From NCBI RefSeq assembly GCF_028308085.1, contig NZ_JAQMFS010000021.1, positions 1-49,543 on the forward strand: a stretch of 49,543 nucleotides of DNA, in the 5' to 3' direction. Below the pieces are notes generated by a model, which had not been told where the DNA came from, did no database searches, and saw only the letters and a program-made list of their open reading frames with translations. Each line of letters begins with the position of its first letter. Position 1 is the stretch's first letter. The translations under genes and the position numbers were made by a program. Shown here in pieces: positions 17,087 to 25,995 of this stretch. Source of the DNA: Gemella haemolysans. GTDB taxonomy: Bacteria; Bacillota; Bacilli; Staphylococcales; Gemellaceae.

Positions 17087-17710
17087 ATGAATTTAATGAT
17101 GTCTCTCGATTGGATTCTTTTAATTACTATGTCATTAACTTTCTGTCAGCAATTATTCTCAAGAAAATTTAATCTATTTGGAATATTGTCAATAGTCAGT
17201 TTAGCGACATACATTGCCTTACATTCCTATTCTTCAGGACTTAGTATTTTTGTTCTATTGCTATTCATTGGTGGACTTTGTTTAATAGGACTTGAAATGT
17301 TTGTCCCAGGAGGAATAGTGGGCACTGTAGGTATCATTACCGTAGTATATGCAATAATTTATGTAAATAAATCAACATATTATATTGCATTTATCTTAAT
17401 AGTTTCTCTAATACTTGCAGTTATGCTGTATTATGTAAATAGGAGTATTTTTCATAAAAAGTTGGTTTTTCTAGATAGACTTGTATTAACTGATGCTATC
17501 TCAACAGAAGATGGCTATGTAGCAAGTGAAAGTAGATTAGAACTTATAGGTAAGAAACTTCGAGCATATACAGATTTACGTCCGGCAGGAGTCGCTGTAT
17601 TTGGCGATGAAAAATTGGATGTAGTTACTGATGGAGACTTTATAGAAAAAGGTAATGAAATTGAAATTATACGTGTTGAAGGAATGCGTATAGTAGTTAA
17701 AAAAATATAA
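17087..17710 (+). CDS. NfeD-family membrane protein
   Basis: This 207-residue protein has an N-terminal hydrophobic half with several transmembrane segments and LLFIGGLCLIGLEMFVPGG, a characteristic NfeD segment (long-lived glycine/proline turn). A soluble C-terminal OB-fold-like domain covers about 130-207 (GYVASESRLELIGKK...TDLRPAGVAVFG...GNEIEIIRVEG). NfeD proteins pair with flotillin-like proteins, and the next gene is floA. The arrangement corresponds to yqeZ-yqfA of Bacillus, but this protein lacks the N-terminal ClpP-like protease domain of long NfeD forms. The start uses GAGGTGA with good spacing. Confidence 0.88.
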   Translation: MNLMMSLDWILLITMSLTFCQQLFSRKFNLFGILSIVSLATYIALHSYSSGLSIFVLLLFIGGLCLIGLEMFVPGGIVGTVGIITVVYAIIYVNKSTYYIAFILIVSLILAVMLYYVNRSIFHKKLVFLDRLVLTDAISTEDGYVASESRLELIGKKLRAYTDLRPAGVAVFGDEKLDVVTDGDFIEKGNEIEIIRVEGMRIVVKKI

Positions 17711-17731
17711 ATATTTTAAGGAGGTAGTATT

Positions 17732-18721
17732 ATGCCAGAATTAATTTTCTCAGGTATTATCGTCATAGTAGTACTTATTGTACTATCGATATTCTTTACT
17801 TTCTTTCCACTTGGTCTTTGGATTAGTGCGATTGCCGCAGGCGTTAAGGTAAGTATCTTCACACTTGTTGGTATGAGATTAAGACGTGTTATACCAAGTA
17901 GAGTAATAAATCCAATGATTAAAGCTCACAAAGCAGGGTTAGCTGTTACTATTAATCAATTGGAAAGTCACTATTTAGCAGGGGGGAATGTGGATAGAGT
18001 AATTAATGCTCTAATTGCAGCTCACAGAGCTAATATTGTAAGTTTAACTTTTGAACGTTGTGCAGCTATTGACTTAGCAGGACGTGATGTTCTTCAAGCA
18101 GTTCAAATGAGTGTTAATCCGAAAGTTATTGAAACTCCATATATCGCTGGGGTTGCAATTAACGGTATCGAAGTTAAAGCGAAAGCTAGAATCACTGTTC
18201 GTGCAAACATTGAACGTTTAGTAGGGGGAGCTGGAGAAGAAACAGTTATCGCCCGTGTAGGTGAAGGTATCGTTTCAACAATCGGTTCTTCAGAGTCACA
18301 CACTGTAGTTTTAGAAAATCCTGATCGTATTTCTAAAACAATCTTAGACAAAGGTTTAGATGCAGGTACTGCATTTGAAATCTTATCGATTGATATTTTG
18401 GATGTTGATATCGGTCAAAATATCGGAGCAAACTTACAAACCGAGCAAGCTATTGCTGACAAAAACATTGCACAAGCTAAAGCCGAACAACGTCGTGCGA
18501 TGGCAGTTGCAGCTGAACAGGAAATGAAAGCTAGAATTCAAGAGATGCGTGCAAAAGTAGTAGAAGCAGAAGCAGAACTACCACTTGCTATGGCTAAAGC
18601 TTTCCAACAAGGTAATCTAGGTATTATGGATTATATGAATTATAAAAATCTAGAAGCTGATACAGGTATGAGAGATTCAATTAAACGTATGTCACAACCT
18701 GAAACAGGAGCGGGTAAATAA
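17732..18721 (+). CDS. floA: Flotillin-like protein FloA
   Basis: This 329-residue protein organises functional membrane microdomains. An N-terminal membrane hairpin (about residues 5-45) is followed by an SPFH domain with the well-conserved [23 protein letters not shown], and [26 protein letters not shown]. The Ala- and Glu-rich C-terminal coiled region ([36 protein letters not shown], about 235-300) drives oligomerisation. Length and motifs match YqfA of Bacillus. A strong AAGGAGG ribosome site precedes the ATG. It lies between the NfeD gene and three unknown membrane-protein genes on one transcript. Confidence 0.96.
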   Translation: MPELIFSGIIVIVVLIVLSIFFTFFPLGLWISAIAAGVKVSIFTLVGMRLRRVIPSRVINPMIKAHKAGLAVTINQLESHYLAGGNVDRVINALIAAHRANIVSLTFERCAAIDLAGRDVLQAVQMSVNPKVIETPYIAGVAINGIEVKAKARITVRANIERLVGGAGEETVIARVGEGIVSTIGSSESHTVVLENPDRISKTILDKGLDAGTAFEILSIDILDVDIGQNIGANLQTEQAIADKNIAQAKAEQRRAMAVAAEQEMKARIQEMRAKVVEAEAELPLAMAKAFQQGNLGIMDYMNYKNLEADTGMRDSIKRMSQPETGAGK

Positions 18722-18744
18722 TTAGATAAAAAGGAGGATGTGAA

Positions 18745-19224
18745 ATGTCATTTTTAATTTTCGCAGCACCAATAACATTTATCATAATTTTTGCTATTTT
18801 CATAATTGTTTTTGCTTCTGACAGTAAAAGATACAGAAAAAATTTAGATAATTCAAAACAAATGGAATTAGACAATGCTCGAGCACAGGCTTTAAAAGCT
18901 GTCGAAGAGATGAAAAGAATTAAAGAAGCTGCTGATAAAGACTCTAATGCTTTAAGAAATAGACAAAGTTCATTAAGTGATCAGCAAGTGTATGAAGAAG
19001 ATATTTATGAACAACAAGTAGATAGTCCCTCTATAAATAAATATCAACAATATTATAATGAAAATTATAATAGAGGTAAAAATAAATTTTCAATGCAAAG
19101 AAATTTCGATAATACTAATGTTGTTCAAGATAATTCAAAAAAATTAGAGTTTACACAAGAAAATATAGTTCGTGGATTGATTGCTAACGAGTATCTTAAT
19201 AAGAATTCTAGGAGGGGAAGATGA
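18745..19224 (+). CDS. FloA-operon single-pass membrane protein, unknown function
   Basis: This 159-residue protein has one N-terminal transmembrane segment (about residues 4-25), then a charged, probably coiled stretch (about 27-70), a Gln/Tyr/Asn-rich low-complexity linker, and a conserved-looking C-terminal segment FTQENIVRGLIANEYLNK followed by basic residues. I recognise no family. AAGGAGG precedes the ATG, and the stop overlaps the start of the next gene (ATGA). The C-terminal segment resembles that of the next protein, suggesting that both bind the same partner. Position right after floA suggests a role at flotillin microdomains, which is inference. Confidence 0.8.
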   Translation: MSFLIFAAPITFIIIFAIFIIVFASDSKRYRKNLDNSKQMELDNARAQALKAVEEMKRIKEAADKDSNALRNRQSSLSDQQVYEEDIYEQQVDSPSINKYQQYYNENYNRGKNKFSMQRNFDNTNVVQDNSKKLEFTQENIVRGLIANEYLNKNSRRGR

Positions 19225-19553
19225 GTAGTTTATATATCCCGTTAATCTTTCTATTAGTTTCATTTATTATTGATAAAGTAAGAGAAAATAATAAAACTAA
19301 AGAAAATCCTGGTAAGAAAGCTAAGAAAAGGAAGACAAAGGTAAAAAATACCACGTCTAAAAGTCAACAGCAAAAAGAAAATCCCGTAATAAATCAGCAA
19401 ACTCTAACTCGTAAATCTTTTGAGAAAAAACAAAGAGTTATAGTAGATAGAGAAAAAGAAATATTTTCAAATTCTTTAACTTTTGATAAAGAAAAAGTTG
19501 TTAATGATATAATTTTTTCAGAGATTCTGTCTAAACCGAAGAGTAAAAGATAA
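19221..19553 (+). CDS. Second FloA-operon single-pass membrane protein, unknown function
   Basis: This 110-residue protein starts inside the stop of the preceding gene (4-base ATGA overlap), so translation is coupled. Its layout mirrors that neighbour: a short N-terminal membrane segment (about residues 4-19), a strongly basic Lys-rich linker (KKAKKRKTKVKN), and a C-terminal segment FDKEKVVNDIIFSEILSK followed by KSKR. No family recognised. The C-terminal pattern F-x-x-E-x-[IV]-V-x-x-[LI]-I-x-x-E-x-L-x-K is shared with the 159-residue protein. Confidence 0.78.
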   Translation: MSSLYIPLIFLLVSFIIDKVRENNKTKENPGKKAKKRKTKVKNTTSKSQQQKENPVINQQTLTRKSFEKKQRVIVDREKEIFSNSLTFDKEKVVNDIIFSEILSKPKSKR

Positions 19554-19570
19554 TAAATAGGAGGTATAAG

Positions 19571-20119
19571 ATGAAAAAATCATTTAACTATATTAGTTAT
19601 TGTATCTATTCATTTATGCCTCTTTATTTTGTTTTACTTATTTATACCTTTGTAAAACAAGATTTGGACGATCTTTTATTAACTACAATATTAATAATAA
19701 TTTCTATATTCTCTCTAATAATTCAAAATGGTAGTAAACCTACAAATATATTCGTTTGCAGCAAGAAAGAAATCTTTAAACAAAGAGGAATAGATTACTA
19801 TTATTTAGTTTTGATGATAATTATTACATTCTTAATTATAAATCAAAAAGTACAATTAATTTTTAAAATAGCTATACTTGTATTTATCTTTTATCTATTA
19901 TTTTGTATGTTGTTTAAGTACAAAAATTATACATTAATATTATTAGGCTACAAAATGTATTTGATTCGTGATAAAATAGTATATAGTAAAAAAGATCAAA
20001 AAGAATTATATAAAATATTGAAAGATAAGAAAAGTTTGCAGATATTAGAAATCTCTAATAACATATATATAGAAAATGAAAAGTATGGTATGACAAATTT
20101 TTATTGTAATGATTTCTAG
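19571..20119 (+). CDS. Multi-pass membrane protein, unknown function
   Basis: This 182-residue protein has about four transmembrane segments (roughly residues 10-27, 34-50, 76-91 and 95-112), then a soluble charged C-terminal third that begins KYKNYTLILLGYKMYLIRDK. No family recognised. An AGGAGG ribosome site lies just upstream, and only 17 bases separate it from the previous gene, so it belongs to the same transcript as floA. The codons are strongly AT-biased, like its two upstream neighbours. Confidence 0.75.
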   Translation: MKKSFNYISYCIYSFMPLYFVLLIYTFVKQDLDDLLLTTILIIISIFSLIIQNGSKPTNIFVCSKKEIFKQRGIDYYYLVLMIIITFLIINQKVQLIFKIAILVFIFYLLFCMLFKYKNYTLILLGYKMYLIRDKIVYSKKDQKELYKILKDKKSLQILEISNNIYIENEKYGMTNFYCNDF

Positions 20120-20179
20120 ACGAATTAACTAATACTGTAAAGTTTATTTTAATTAAATCAATAAATAAGGAGATTAGCT

Positions 20180-21484
20180 ATGAGAGTTGTTGATATCATA
20201 GATAAAAAGAAAAAAAATAATGAGCTAACTAAAGCTGAAATAGAGTTTTTACTGGACGGATATCTTTCGGGTAAAGTTCCGGATTATCAGATGAGTTCAT
20301 TTTTAATGTCGGTATATTTTAATAATATGACTAAAGATGAGCTTACAAACTTTACATTAACAATGAGAGATTCGGGGGATACTATTTTCTTTGATGATTT
20401 AGACCACTATTTAGTTGATAAACACTCTACTGGAGGTGTTGGAGACAAAGTAACAGTTGTATTAGGACCAATTCTATCAGCTGTAGGAATGGCTACAACT
20501 AAACTTTCAGGTAAAGGTCTAGGTCATACAGGAGGGACAATAGATAAATTTGAGTCTATTAGAAACTTTAAATTTAGTACAACAAAAGAGGAATTAGTAG
20601 AAGTTGCTAGTAAAACTGGAGTTGGATTAATGGGGTATAGTGATAATATTGTTCCATTAGATAAAAAAATATATGCCTTACGTGATGTTACTGCAACAGT
20701 TGATAGTATTCCATTAATCGCTAGTAGTATTATGAGTAAAAAATTAGCTATTCAATCAGATTTAATTATTCTTGATGTTAAAGTTGGTGATGGTGCCTTC
20801 ATGAAAACTATTGAAGATGCTAGGGAACTGTCACGTCGAATGGTAGAAATCGGTAATAGTGTTGGAAGAAAAACGATAGCAGTACTAACTAACATGGAAG
20901 AACCATTAGGTTATAATATTGGTAATGCTAATGAAATAATTGAAGGTATAGAGGCTTTAAAAGGAAATTGGTCAAGTGATCTTAAGGAAGTTGTATATGA
21001 AATTGTTTATTTAGCGTTAAAACATAAAGGCGAAGTGAAGACATTCGAAGAAGCTAGTGAAAAAATAGATGAAGTTATTAATAATGGTAGTGCGTTAGAC
21101 TTATTAAAACAGTTTATAGAACTTAGTGGTGGAGACGGTGAAGTCGTGAATAATTATGAGTTATTACCAACACCGAAATCAGTATTAGAAGTATTTGCGC
21201 ATGAAGATGGATATGTTACTAAAATTAAAGCCGAAGAAGTAGGTAAAGCAGCTATGGTAATAGGAGCAGGTCGTGCGACAAAAGAAGATGAAGTAGATCA
21301 TGCTGTAGGAATAGAGCTTAAGAAAAAAGTAGGAGATAAGGTAGAAAAAGGTGATCTTATCGCTGAAATTTATTACAATGATGATAAGAATGTAGAATCT
21401 AGTAAAAATATGTTATTAGATGCTTATGTTATCGGAAATGAAAAAATAGAAAATATTAAAAATATATTAGAAATAATAGAATAG
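20180..21484 (+). CDS. pdp: Pyrimidine-nucleoside phosphorylase
   Basis: This 434-residue enzyme splits thymidine, deoxyuridine or uridine with phosphate, yielding the base and (deoxy)ribose 1-phosphate. Family motifs are DKHSTGGVGDKVT (phosphate site), KLSGKGLGHTGGTIDKFESI, the signature of thymidine/pyrimidine phosphorylases, and LDVKVGDGAFMK. The C-terminal PYNP domain (about 345-434) is present. AAGGAG precedes the ATG. deoC follows after 10 bases, so the pair channels deoxynucleosides into glycolysis. A 60-bp gap without a hairpin separates it from the FloA cluster, so read-through is possible. Confidence 0.95.
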   Translation: MRVVDIIDKKKKNNELTKAEIEFLLDGYLSGKVPDYQMSSFLMSVYFNNMTKDELTNFTLTMRDSGDTIFFDDLDHYLVDKHSTGGVGDKVTVVLGPILSAVGMATTKLSGKGLGHTGGTIDKFESIRNFKFSTTKEELVEVASKTGVGLMGYSDNIVPLDKKIYALRDVTATVDSIPLIASSIMSKKLAIQSDLIILDVKVGDGAFMKTIEDARELSRRMVEIGNSVGRKTIAVLTNMEEPLGYNIGNANEIIEGIEALKGNWSSDLKEVVYEIVYLALKHKGEVKTFEEASEKIDEVINNGSALDLLKQFIELSGGDGEVVNNYELLPTPKSVLEVFAHEDGYVTKIKAEEVGKAAMVIGAGRATKEDEVDHAVGIELKKKVGDKVEKGDLIAEIYYNDDKNVESSKNMLLDAYVIGNEKIENIKNILEIIE

Positions 21485-21494
21485 AGGTAAAAAA

Positions 21495-22133
21495 ATGGGA
21501 TTAAATAAATATATTGATCATACAATTTTAAAAGCTACGGCAAGTAGTGCCGATGTCCAAAAGTTATGTGAAGAAGCTATTGAACATGAATTTTATAGTG
21601 TTTGTGTTAATGGTTGTTACGTTGCGGATGCTAAACATCTTTTACAAGGTACTGATGTTAAAGTAGCGGCAGTTGTTGGATTTCCATTAGGAGCAATGAC
21701 AACAACATCAAAAGTTTTTGAAGCAAAAGAAGCAATCGAAAACGGTGCAAGTGAAATAGATATGGTTATTAATGTTGCAAAATTAAAAGATGGTGAGTTT
21801 GATTACGTAGAGAATGAAATTCGACTAATTAAAGAAGCGATTGGTAATAATGTCTTGAAAGTTATTATCGAAACATGTTATTTAACTGATGAAGAAAAAG
21901 TTAAAGCTTGTGAATTGTCACTAGTTGCCAAAGCTGATTTTGTAAAAACATCAACAGGATTTGGAACTGGTGGTGCAACTTATGAAGATGTAAAATTAAT
22001 GAAATCTGTAGTCGGAGATAATGCTAAAGTTAAGGCGAGTGGTGGAGTTAGAGATAAAGAAACTGCTCAAAAATATGTTGATTTAGGAGCTGAAAGGTTA
22101 GGAACAAGCTCAGGAATTGAGATAGTAAAATAA
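21495..22133 (+). CDS. deoC: Deoxyribose-phosphate aldolase
   Basis: This 212-residue class I aldolase cleaves 2-deoxyribose 5-phosphate to glyceraldehyde 3-phosphate and acetaldehyde. Motifs: DHTILKA near the N-terminus, VNGCYV, AVVGFPLGAMTT, EIDMVINVAKLKDG, KVIIETCYL and FVKTSTGFGTGGAT, whose Lys forms the Schiff base; KASGGVRD binds phosphate. The length is typical for Bacilli. It forms an operon with pdp and is followed by a terminator. A phosphopentomutase gene, needed to link the two reactions, is not in this window. Confidence 0.96.
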   Translation: MGLNKYIDHTILKATASSADVQKLCEEAIEHEFYSVCVNGCYVADAKHLLQGTDVKVAAVVGFPLGAMTTTSKVFEAKEAIENGASEIDMVINVAKLKDGEFDYVENEIRLIKEAIGNNVLKVIIETCYLTDEEKVKACELSLVAKADFVKTSTGFGTGGATYEDVKLMKSVVGDNAKVKASGGVRDKETAQKYVDLGAERLGTSSGIEIVK

Positions 22134-22140
22134 TATTATT

Positions 22141-22186
22141 AAGTAGTTCAGAAGATTGTAAAATATTTTCTGAATTACTTTTTTAT
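22141..22186 (+). terminator. Terminator after deoC
   Basis: A 13-bp stem with one G-U pair (22141-22153 with 22168-22180) is followed by a T run. Confidence 0.85.
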
Positions 22187-22267
22187 TTTCAGGAGGAAAA
22201 TATATATAGAAAACGAATAATAGGCAATAATACGGTGTTTTTTATAGCTAAATCTATGTATTTATAG

Positions 22268-22393
22268 TATAATAAAGGGTGGTTTATTATAACGTGAAAT
22301 ATAAAAAGTTATTTTCAATCATTTCATGTGTGAAATTGAAGATGGGGAAAACTCCCATATATTTAGATAGAAAAATCATAAAGGAGATTTTAA
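22268..22393 (+). promoter_or_regulatory. cshB promoter and structured 5' leader
   Basis: A perfect TATAAT (22268-22273) with a weak -35 predicts a leader of about 110 nt. The leader contains a bulged hairpin (ttcaat...tttca/tgaaattgaa, about 22316-22341) and a second small hairpin (atggg/cccat, about 22342-22359). Long leaders are known in cold-induced RNA helicase mRNAs, so temperature or autoregulation is possible. Confidence 0.45.
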
Positions 22394-23725
22394 ATGTTAC
22401 CAAAGTCATTTGAACAATATAAATTTAATGAATTTGTAAATAAGGCAGTAATAGATTTAGGGTTTGATAATCCTACAAAAATTCAAGAGAGAGTATTTTC
22501 ACCAGTTTTAAAAGGAAAAAACATAGTAGCTAAATCACAAACAGGAAGTGGAAAAAGTCATTCTTTCTTACTACCAATTTTTAGCAAATTAGATGTAGCT
22601 AAGAAAAAAACACAAAGTATTATTTTAGCTCCAACTAGAGAACTGTCAAGACAACTATATGATATGGCATTACATATTGCTAGTTTTTCTGAAGAAGATA
22701 TTAAAATAACATTATGTATTGGTGGTCAAGATTTAAATAGAGATATAGAGAGAGTATCTAATGCGCCACATATTATTATTGGTACACCAACACGTGTATT
22801 AGAGTTAGATAGAGCGAGTGCTTTAGCAATTAAAGAAGTAGAAAGTCTTGTAATCGATGAATGTGATATGATGATCGATTTAGGATTCATGGAAGATGTT
22901 GATAAAATTTCTAAAAGAGCAGCAGAAAACTGTCAATTTCTAGTATTCTCAGCAACTATTCCAACTCAAATGAATCACTTCTTGAAGAAATATTTAAAAA
23001 ATGCTCAATATATCGAAGTTGATAACGCTAAATTCGGTAAAATTGAATATATTTTAATACCAGAAAAGAGTTCATCTCGATTAGAAAAATTACATGAAAT
23101 CACTACAGTTATTAATCCTTATTTAGCTCTTATCTTTGCTAATAAGAAAACTGAGGTAGAGGAAGTAAGTAGCTATTTAATTTCTAAAGGATTAAATGTA
23201 GGAGTACTTCACGGAGATTTAACACCACGTGAACGTAAGCAAATGCAAAGAAGAATTAATAATCTAGATTTCACCTATGTTGTAGCTAGTGATTTAATGA
23301 GTCGTGGGATTGATATTGAAGGAGTAAGTCATGTAATTAACTACAATATTCCTAATGACTTAGACTTCTTTATCCACAGAGCAGGGCGTACAGGGCGTGC
23401 TGGATTAAGCGGTGACTGTATTACAATTTATAATAATAAAGATGAAGAAAAATTACAAGATTTAGAAAAACGTGGTATTGAATTTAATCACCAAGATATT
23501 AGAAATGGTGAGTTTGTTGAAGCTAAAGACAGAAACAAACGTCAAAGTAGAAAGAAAGTCGTAGCTGACCATAACTTAACTGAGAAACTGAAATCAAAAG
23601 TAAAAGTTTCTAAAAAAGTTAAACCAGGTTATAAGAAAAAATATAAATATAAAATGGATAAACTTAAACAAAAAGAAAGAAGAAAATTTGCTAAACGTAG
23701 TAACAAAGCAAACAGAGGTAAGTAA
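22394..23725 (+). CDS. cshB: DEAD-box-family ATP-dependent RNA helicase, CshB-like
   Basis: This 443-residue RNA helicase fits cold-shock RNA unwinding and ribosome assembly. Motifs in order: Q-motif phenylalanine and [16 protein letters not shown] (Walker A), [22 protein letters not shown] in place of DEAD (motif II), [20 protein letters not shown] and [10 protein letters not shown]. The C-terminal tail (about 375-443) is very Lys/Arg-rich and should bind RNA. It overlaps nfo by one base (TAATG). The cshB-nfo-zur order matches yqfR-yqfS-...-zur in Bacillus, which supports the CshB assignment. Confidence 0.9.
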   Translation: MLPKSFEQYKFNEFVNKAVIDLGFDNPTKIQERVFSPVLKGKNIVAKSQTGSGKSHSFLLPIFSKLDVAKKKTQSIILAPTRELSRQLYDMALHIASFSEEDIKITLCIGGQDLNRDIERVSNAPHIIIGTPTRVLELDRASALAIKEVESLVIDECDMMIDLGFMEDVDKISKRAAENCQFLVFSATIPTQMNHFLKKYLKNAQYIEVDNAKFGKIEYILIPEKSSSRLEKLHEITTVINPYLALIFANKKTEVEEVSSYLISKGLNVGVLHGDLTPRERKQMQRRINNLDFTYVVASDLMSRGIDIEGVSHVINYNIPNDLDFFIHRAGRTGRAGLSGDCITIYNNKDEEKLQDLEKRGIEFNHQDIRNGEFVEAKDRNKRQSRKKVVADHNLTEKLKSKVKVSKKVKPGYKKKYKYKMDKLKQKERRKFAKRSNKANRGK

Positions 23726-24600
23726 TGAAGAACTTGAAAATTGGATCTCATGTATCAATGTCAGGAAAAGAAATGATGCTAGGCTCTGTAAAAGAAGCGG
23801 CTAGTTATAATAGTGATACATTTATGATTTATACAGGTGCTCCTCAAAATACAAGAAGAAAACCTATTGAAGAATTGAGAATCGAAGAAGCGCATAAATT
23901 AATGAAAGAAAAAAATATTAGTGATATAGTAGTGCATGCACCTTATATTATTAATTTAGCAAATACAGTAAAACCAGAAATCTATCAGCTTGCAGTTGAT
24001 TTCTTAAGATTAGAAATTGAAAGAACTGAAAAAATTGGTGCTAAGAATATTGTTCTTCACCCAGGATCACACGTCAAAGCAGGTGCTGATGTTGGGATAG
24101 CAAGTATCGTTAAAGGTTTAAACGAGGTGCTAACAAAAGATATGAAACCTAATATTGCCTTGGAAGTTATGGCTGGTAAAGGTAGTGAATGTGGAAGAAC
24201 TTTTGATGAAATTGCACAAATTATTGATGGAGTTACTTTAAACGAAAAATTAACAGTAACTTTTGATACTTGTCATGTATTTGAAGGTGGATACGATATT
24301 GTTAATGATTTAGATGGTGTTCTTACTGAATTTGATAAAATAGTGGGATTAGATAGGATTCAAGTGCTTCATATTAATGATAGTAAAAATACATTAGGTG
24401 CACATAAAGATCGTCATGAAAATATCGGATACGGTGGAATTGGATTCGATACGATAAATAGAATTGTTCATTTAGATGAATTTGCAAATATTCCTAAAAT
24501 TTTAGAGACTCCTTGGTATGGAGAAAAGAAAGACATTGCACCTTATAAAGATGAAATTGAAATGTTAAGAAACAAGACGTTTGTGGACTTTAAAAAATAG
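23725..24600 (+). CDS. nfo: Endonuclease IV (AP endonuclease)
   Basis: This 291-residue TIM-barrel enzyme cuts DNA 5' to abasic sites using three zinc ions. Motifs: [91 protein letters not shown] and ETPWY, which hold the His, Glu and Asp metal ligands. The start codon shares its A with the helicase stop, so it is translationally coupled. A helicase-nfo pairing is conserved in Bacilli. Confidence 0.96.
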   Translation: MKNLKIGSHVSMSGKEMMLGSVKEAASYNSDTFMIYTGAPQNTRRKPIEELRIEEAHKLMKEKNISDIVVHAPYIINLANTVKPEIYQLAVDFLRLEIERTEKIGAKNIVLHPGSHVKAGADVGIASIVKGLNEVLTKDMKPNIALEVMAGKGSECGRTFDEIAQIIDGVTLNEKLTVTFDTCHVFEGGYDIVNDLDGVLTEFDKIVGLDRIQVLHINDSKNTLGAHKDRHENIGYGGIGFDTINRIVHLDEFANIPKILETPWYGEKKDIAPYKDEIEMLRNKTFVDFKK

Positions 24601-24618
24601 ACTATGTAGGAGGTACTT

Positions 24619-25068
24619 ATGAAAATATCAGAAGAAAAAGTTGATAGAATAATGAAACTTCTAAAGGAAAAAGGGTATAAATATACTGATAAAAGAAAAG
24701 CTATGGTTGAACTTTTAGTAAAAGAAGATAGATATATTAATGCAAAATATGTATCTGAAACAGTAGGTAAAATGTATCCTGGACTAAGTTTTGATACTAT
24801 TTATAGAAATCTAAGTACTTATGAAGAAATAGGTATTTTGGAAACTACAGAAATTAAAGGGGAAAAATATTTTAAAATTGGGTGTTTGGAAACAGATCAT
24901 CACCATCACCATCATATATGCTTAAAATGTGGAAAAGCAAAAATAATACATGTACACGTATGTGATGATTTAGAAATTGAAGAATTGAAAGGCTATCGAA
25001 TAGATGGTCATAAATTTGAGGTTTATGGTTTATGCCCAGATTGTTTGAAAAAAGAGGATAAAAAATAA
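24619..25068 (+). CDS. zur: Fur-family regulator, probably the zinc regulator Zur
   Basis: This 149-residue metalloregulator has an N-terminal winged helix with the recognition segment SFDTIYRNLSTYEEIGIL (about 53-75). It has a His-rich regulatory stretch (DHHHHHHICLKCG, near 92-104) and two CxxC motifs (CLKC, CPDC) that form the structural zinc site. Fur, Zur and PerR are hard to separate by sequence. Zur is chosen because of the nfo neighbourhood, as in Bacillus, and the His-rich sensor region. A strong AGGAGG precedes the ATG. The stop overlaps the truB start by one base. No zinc-uptake gene lies in the window. Confidence 0.82.
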   Translation: MKISEEKVDRIMKLLKEKGYKYTDKRKAMVELLVKEDRYINAKYVSETVGKMYPGLSFDTIYRNLSTYEEIGILETTEIKGEKYFKIGCLETDHHHHHHICLKCGKAKIIHVHVCDDLEIEELKGYRIDGHKFEVYGLCPDCLKKEDKK

Positions 25069-25991
25069 TGTTTGAAGGTATTTTACCAATTTATAAAGAA
25101 CGTGGAATTACTAGTCATGATGTTGTATTCAGAGCTAGAAGAATTCTTCAAATGAAAAAAATAGGTCATTCTGGTACATTAGATCCTGAGGTAGATGGAG
25201 TGTTGCTTCTCTTATTAGGAGGAGCGACTAAAGTTAGTGATTATGCAATGGATTTAGGTAAAAGTTATAGAGCAGAAGTATGTTTGGGAATTAAAACTAC
25301 GACTGAAGATCTTACGGGAGAAGTTGTTGAAGAATGTAAAGTTACTGACATTAGCGTAGATAAAATTAAAGAAATTCTTAAATCTATGATTGGTGAAATA
25401 GAGCAAAAGCCACCTATATATTCAGCTATTAAAGTCAATGGTAGAAAATTATATGAGTATGCTAGACGTGGCCAATTTGATGTAGAAATTCCAACTAGGA
25501 AAGTAAATATTTATAACATTTCATTTATAGAAAATAGTGAATATTATAAAGATGATAAGTTTTATTTTTCTATAGATATAAATTGTGGAAAAGGAACCTA
25601 TGTCAGAACAATTGCTACTAGTATAGGTGAAAAACTAAATTTACCAAGTACCATGAGTAAATTAACTAGAACTAGAAGTGGTGAAATAACATTAGATAAT
25701 TGTTTAACGCTCTCTGAGGTAGAACAACATCTAAAAGATGAAACCTTAGAAGAAAAACTTCTAAGGAAAGAATATGCTCTAGAAGAATACAAATTTGTAG
25801 AAATACCAAAATTTAGAGCAAAACAAGTAATGAACGGTTTGAGATTTAGAAGAAATCAATTTCCGGATCATGATTTTACAGATGGAATAGTTTTTACTTA
25901 TGAAAATGAAGCGATAGCAATATATCATTTGAAAGATAAAGATGATGAATTGTTATCTGTAAAAACTACATTTCCAAAAATAATAGAGTAG
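25068..25991 (+). CDS. truB: tRNA pseudouridine-55 synthase TruB
   Basis: This 307-residue enzyme converts U55 of the tRNA T-loop to pseudouridine. The catalytic motif GHSGTLDPEVDGVLLLLLG (about 36-54) holds the essential Asp. KPPIYSAIKVNGRKLYEYAR and CGKGTYVRTIATSIGEKL are the other family signatures, and a C-terminal region contacts RNA. The residues after the Asp are more hydrophobic than the usual GVLPV. The ATG overlaps the zur stop, and ribF follows after 4 bases. The truB-ribF-rpsO order is a widespread bacterial arrangement. Confidence 0.95.
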   Translation: MFEGILPIYKERGITSHDVVFRARRILQMKKIGHSGTLDPEVDGVLLLLLGGATKVSDYAMDLGKSYRAEVCLGIKTTTEDLTGEVVEECKVTDISVDKIKEILKSMIGEIEQKPPIYSAIKVNGRKLYEYARRGQFDVEIPTRKVNIYNISFIENSEYYKDDKFYFSIDINCGKGTYVRTIATSIGEKLNLPSTMSKLTRTRSGEITLDNCLTLSEVEQHLKDETLEEKLLRKEYALEEYKFVEIPKFRAKQVMNGLRFRRNQFPDHDFTDGIVFTYENEAIAIYHLKDKDDELLSVKTTFPKIIE

Positions 25992-25995
25992 GTAG

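Noticed and set aside
24895-24915. Run of six histidine codons in the Fur-family gene
   Set aside because: It looks like a His-tag, but it is internal and flanked by the family's own CLKCG and CPDC motifs. His-rich stretches are normal in zinc-sensing Fur proteins.
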